Shown here: one piece after another, positions 5,218-6,168 of the stretch
Position numbering within the stretch: position 1 is the first letter of the stretch
Layout of the letters: every line of letters begins with the position of its first letter
From: an uncultured Lachnospiraceae bacterium
GTDB taxonomy: Bacteria; Bacillota; Clostridia; Lachnospirales; Lachnospiraceae
Direction of reading: 5' to 3'
Assembly: GCA_902783295.1 (NCBI GenBank)
Contig: CACZQT010000251.1
Location: forward strand, 1-6,168
Length of the DNA: 6,168 nucleotides
Made by a program: the position numbers and the translations under genes
The notes under the pieces: generated by a model
The model's database searches: none
Seen by the model: only the letters and a program-made list of their open reading frames with translations
Told to the model about the DNA's origin: nothing

Positions 5218-6168
5218 TTATTTTTTCAGATCATCCAGCATTCCGAATTCTCTCTTGAACGCGAGTGCGATCATGTCGTGGGACAGATCAGAATACACGC
5301 CCGGAGTCGCGGTCCAGCAATGGCAGCTGCGGGTGCCCATGAAGAGTTCTGTGGGCACGCCGAATTCCATCAGCCTTCTGGCATAGCGCAGGCCGCTGTC
5401 CCGCAGGGTATCGTACTCGCCCACCAGAATCAAATGGGGGTTCAGGTTGGCCAGATCCGGACAGTGGCCAGGGAATGCATAAAAACTGGGCATGGTGCCG
5501 TTATAGCCGTTGAGGAAGCACCACTCCGCCCCGCCGCATTTCACATCATTGTCCATGCGGAGGTTGAAATTCTGATTGTAGGAATAATCGCCCTGGAAGC
5601 TGATATCCAAAGGCGGGCAGTTCAGCACGGTCAGCTCCGGCTGATGCAGACCGTGATCTCTCAGATACAGTGCCAGACCGGCAATCAGGTTCGCACCGGC
5701 GCTGGATCCATGGGTTCCGATCTTTCCGTTCGCTCCCAGTTCCTCACTGTGATCCAGGATCCACTGATAGGCCGTAACAACATCCATCAGCGGCATGGGG
5801 AAGCCGATCTCCGGCGTTCCGGACAGGCGGTAATCCACGCCAATTACCAGGAAAGGTCCTCTCATGGCGATTTCAACACAGCGGCGGTTGTCCGTGTCCA
5901 GTCCGCCGGCTACCCAGCCGCCGCCGTGGACATCCATCACCACCGGCGCCTTTTCCGGCAGGCCGGCAGGCCGGTAGATCCGCAGAACCATTTCCTGCCC
6001 CTCGTCGGGACCGGGGATCGTTATGTTTTCAATCGTCATTCCCTCCGGAACCGTATAGCTCATCATATCTGCGCGGTGGGTCATTGCACCTGCACGGATC
6101 GTTTCCGCGTCAAATTCACCGCAGTCGGGTTTCAGATAAGATTTGTACTGATTTTCATAGCCGGGATA
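5218..6168 (-). CDS. Alpha/beta hydrolase (HSL-type esterase/lipase), 5' end outside window
   Basis: A serine hydrolase of the hormone-sensitive-lipase-like group, expected to split short-chain esters in the cytoplasm; substrate unknown. Counting from the first Met in the window (6084), the oxyanion HGGG is at 53-56. The nucleophile is Ser128 in GSSAG, where the family often has GDSAG. The acid is Asp225 in GEYDTLRDSG and the base is His255, flanked by two cysteines. The triad is complete. The frame stays open from 6084 to the right edge (28 more codons of sensible sequence, residues such as YPGYENQYKSYLK), and the ATG at 6084 has no good ribosome site, so the true start is probably beyond the window. 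No signal peptide can be judged. It is the first visible gene of the minus-strand cluster. Confidence 0.85.
   Translation of the reverse strand, partial: YPGYENQYKSYLKPDCGEFDAETIRAGAMTHRADMMSYTVPEGMTIENITIPGPDEGQEMVLRIYRPAGLPEKAPVVMDVHGGGWVAGGLDTDNRRCVEIAMRGPFLVIGVDYRLSGTPEIGFPMPLMDVVTAYQWILDHSEELGANGKIGTHGSSAGANLIAGLALYLRDHGLHQPELTVLNCPPLDISFQGDYSYNQNFNLRMDNDVKCGGAEWCFLNGYNGTMPSFYAFPGHCPDLANLNPHLILVGEYDTLRDSGLRYARRLMEFGVPTELFMGTRSCHCWTATPGVYSDLSHDMIALAFKREFGMLDDLKK

Noticed and set aside
4737..5258. A 173-codon plus-strand frame.
   Set aside because: Antisense to the GNAT gene, which has clear family motifs; no ribosome site or family resemblance on the plus strand.

Overview
The window looks like chromosomal DNA from an anaerobic Clostridia species, most likely a Lachnospiraceae-type gut Firmicute. 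The grounds are the gene families present (DUF2325, DUF3793, a DtxR-like regulator, the CmpB-type membrane family, DUF554), the strong AGGAGG-type ribosome binding sites, the short intergenic gaps and the use of a TTG start. No rRNA, tRNA, CRISPR array, insertion sequence or long repeat was seen.

Left part (1-1568): a compact minus-strand module of a Cys-rich DUF2325 protein, a Cys-rich DUF3793 protein, and a DtxR/MntR-fold regulator that runs off the left edge. Four palindromes of the form GTTAG-N6-CTAA lie in the two promoter regions of this module and, by eye, nowhere else in the window. Each pair sits on or beside a recognisable sigma-A promoter. TTAG-N6-CTAA is contained in the classical DtxR/IdeR box, and the regulator keeps DtxR-like recognition-helix residues. 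Yet every metal-ligand position I can align to B. subtilis MntR is substituted. The likely reading is a self-regulated unit whose repressor has kept its DNA specificity but lost, or changed, its metal signal. This is the most interesting part of the window.

Middle (1565-3484): a minus-strand diaminopropionate ammonia-lyase gene (ygeX type, PLP enzyme) is transcribed divergently from a plus-strand multi-pass membrane protein of the putative ABC-transporter type IV / CmpB family. The latter ends at a strong intrinsic terminator shared with the convergent gene that follows. The -35 box of the DUF2325 promoter contains the ygeX stop codon.

Right part (3482-6168): a tight minus-strand cluster, probably one transcript, of an alpha/beta hydrolase (its start lies beyond the right edge), a GNAT acetyltransferase, a NUDIX pyrophosphohydrolase and a DUF554 membrane protein. 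The gaps are short and I saw no terminator between the genes. Apart from possible house-cleaning or detoxification roles, their joint function is not evident.
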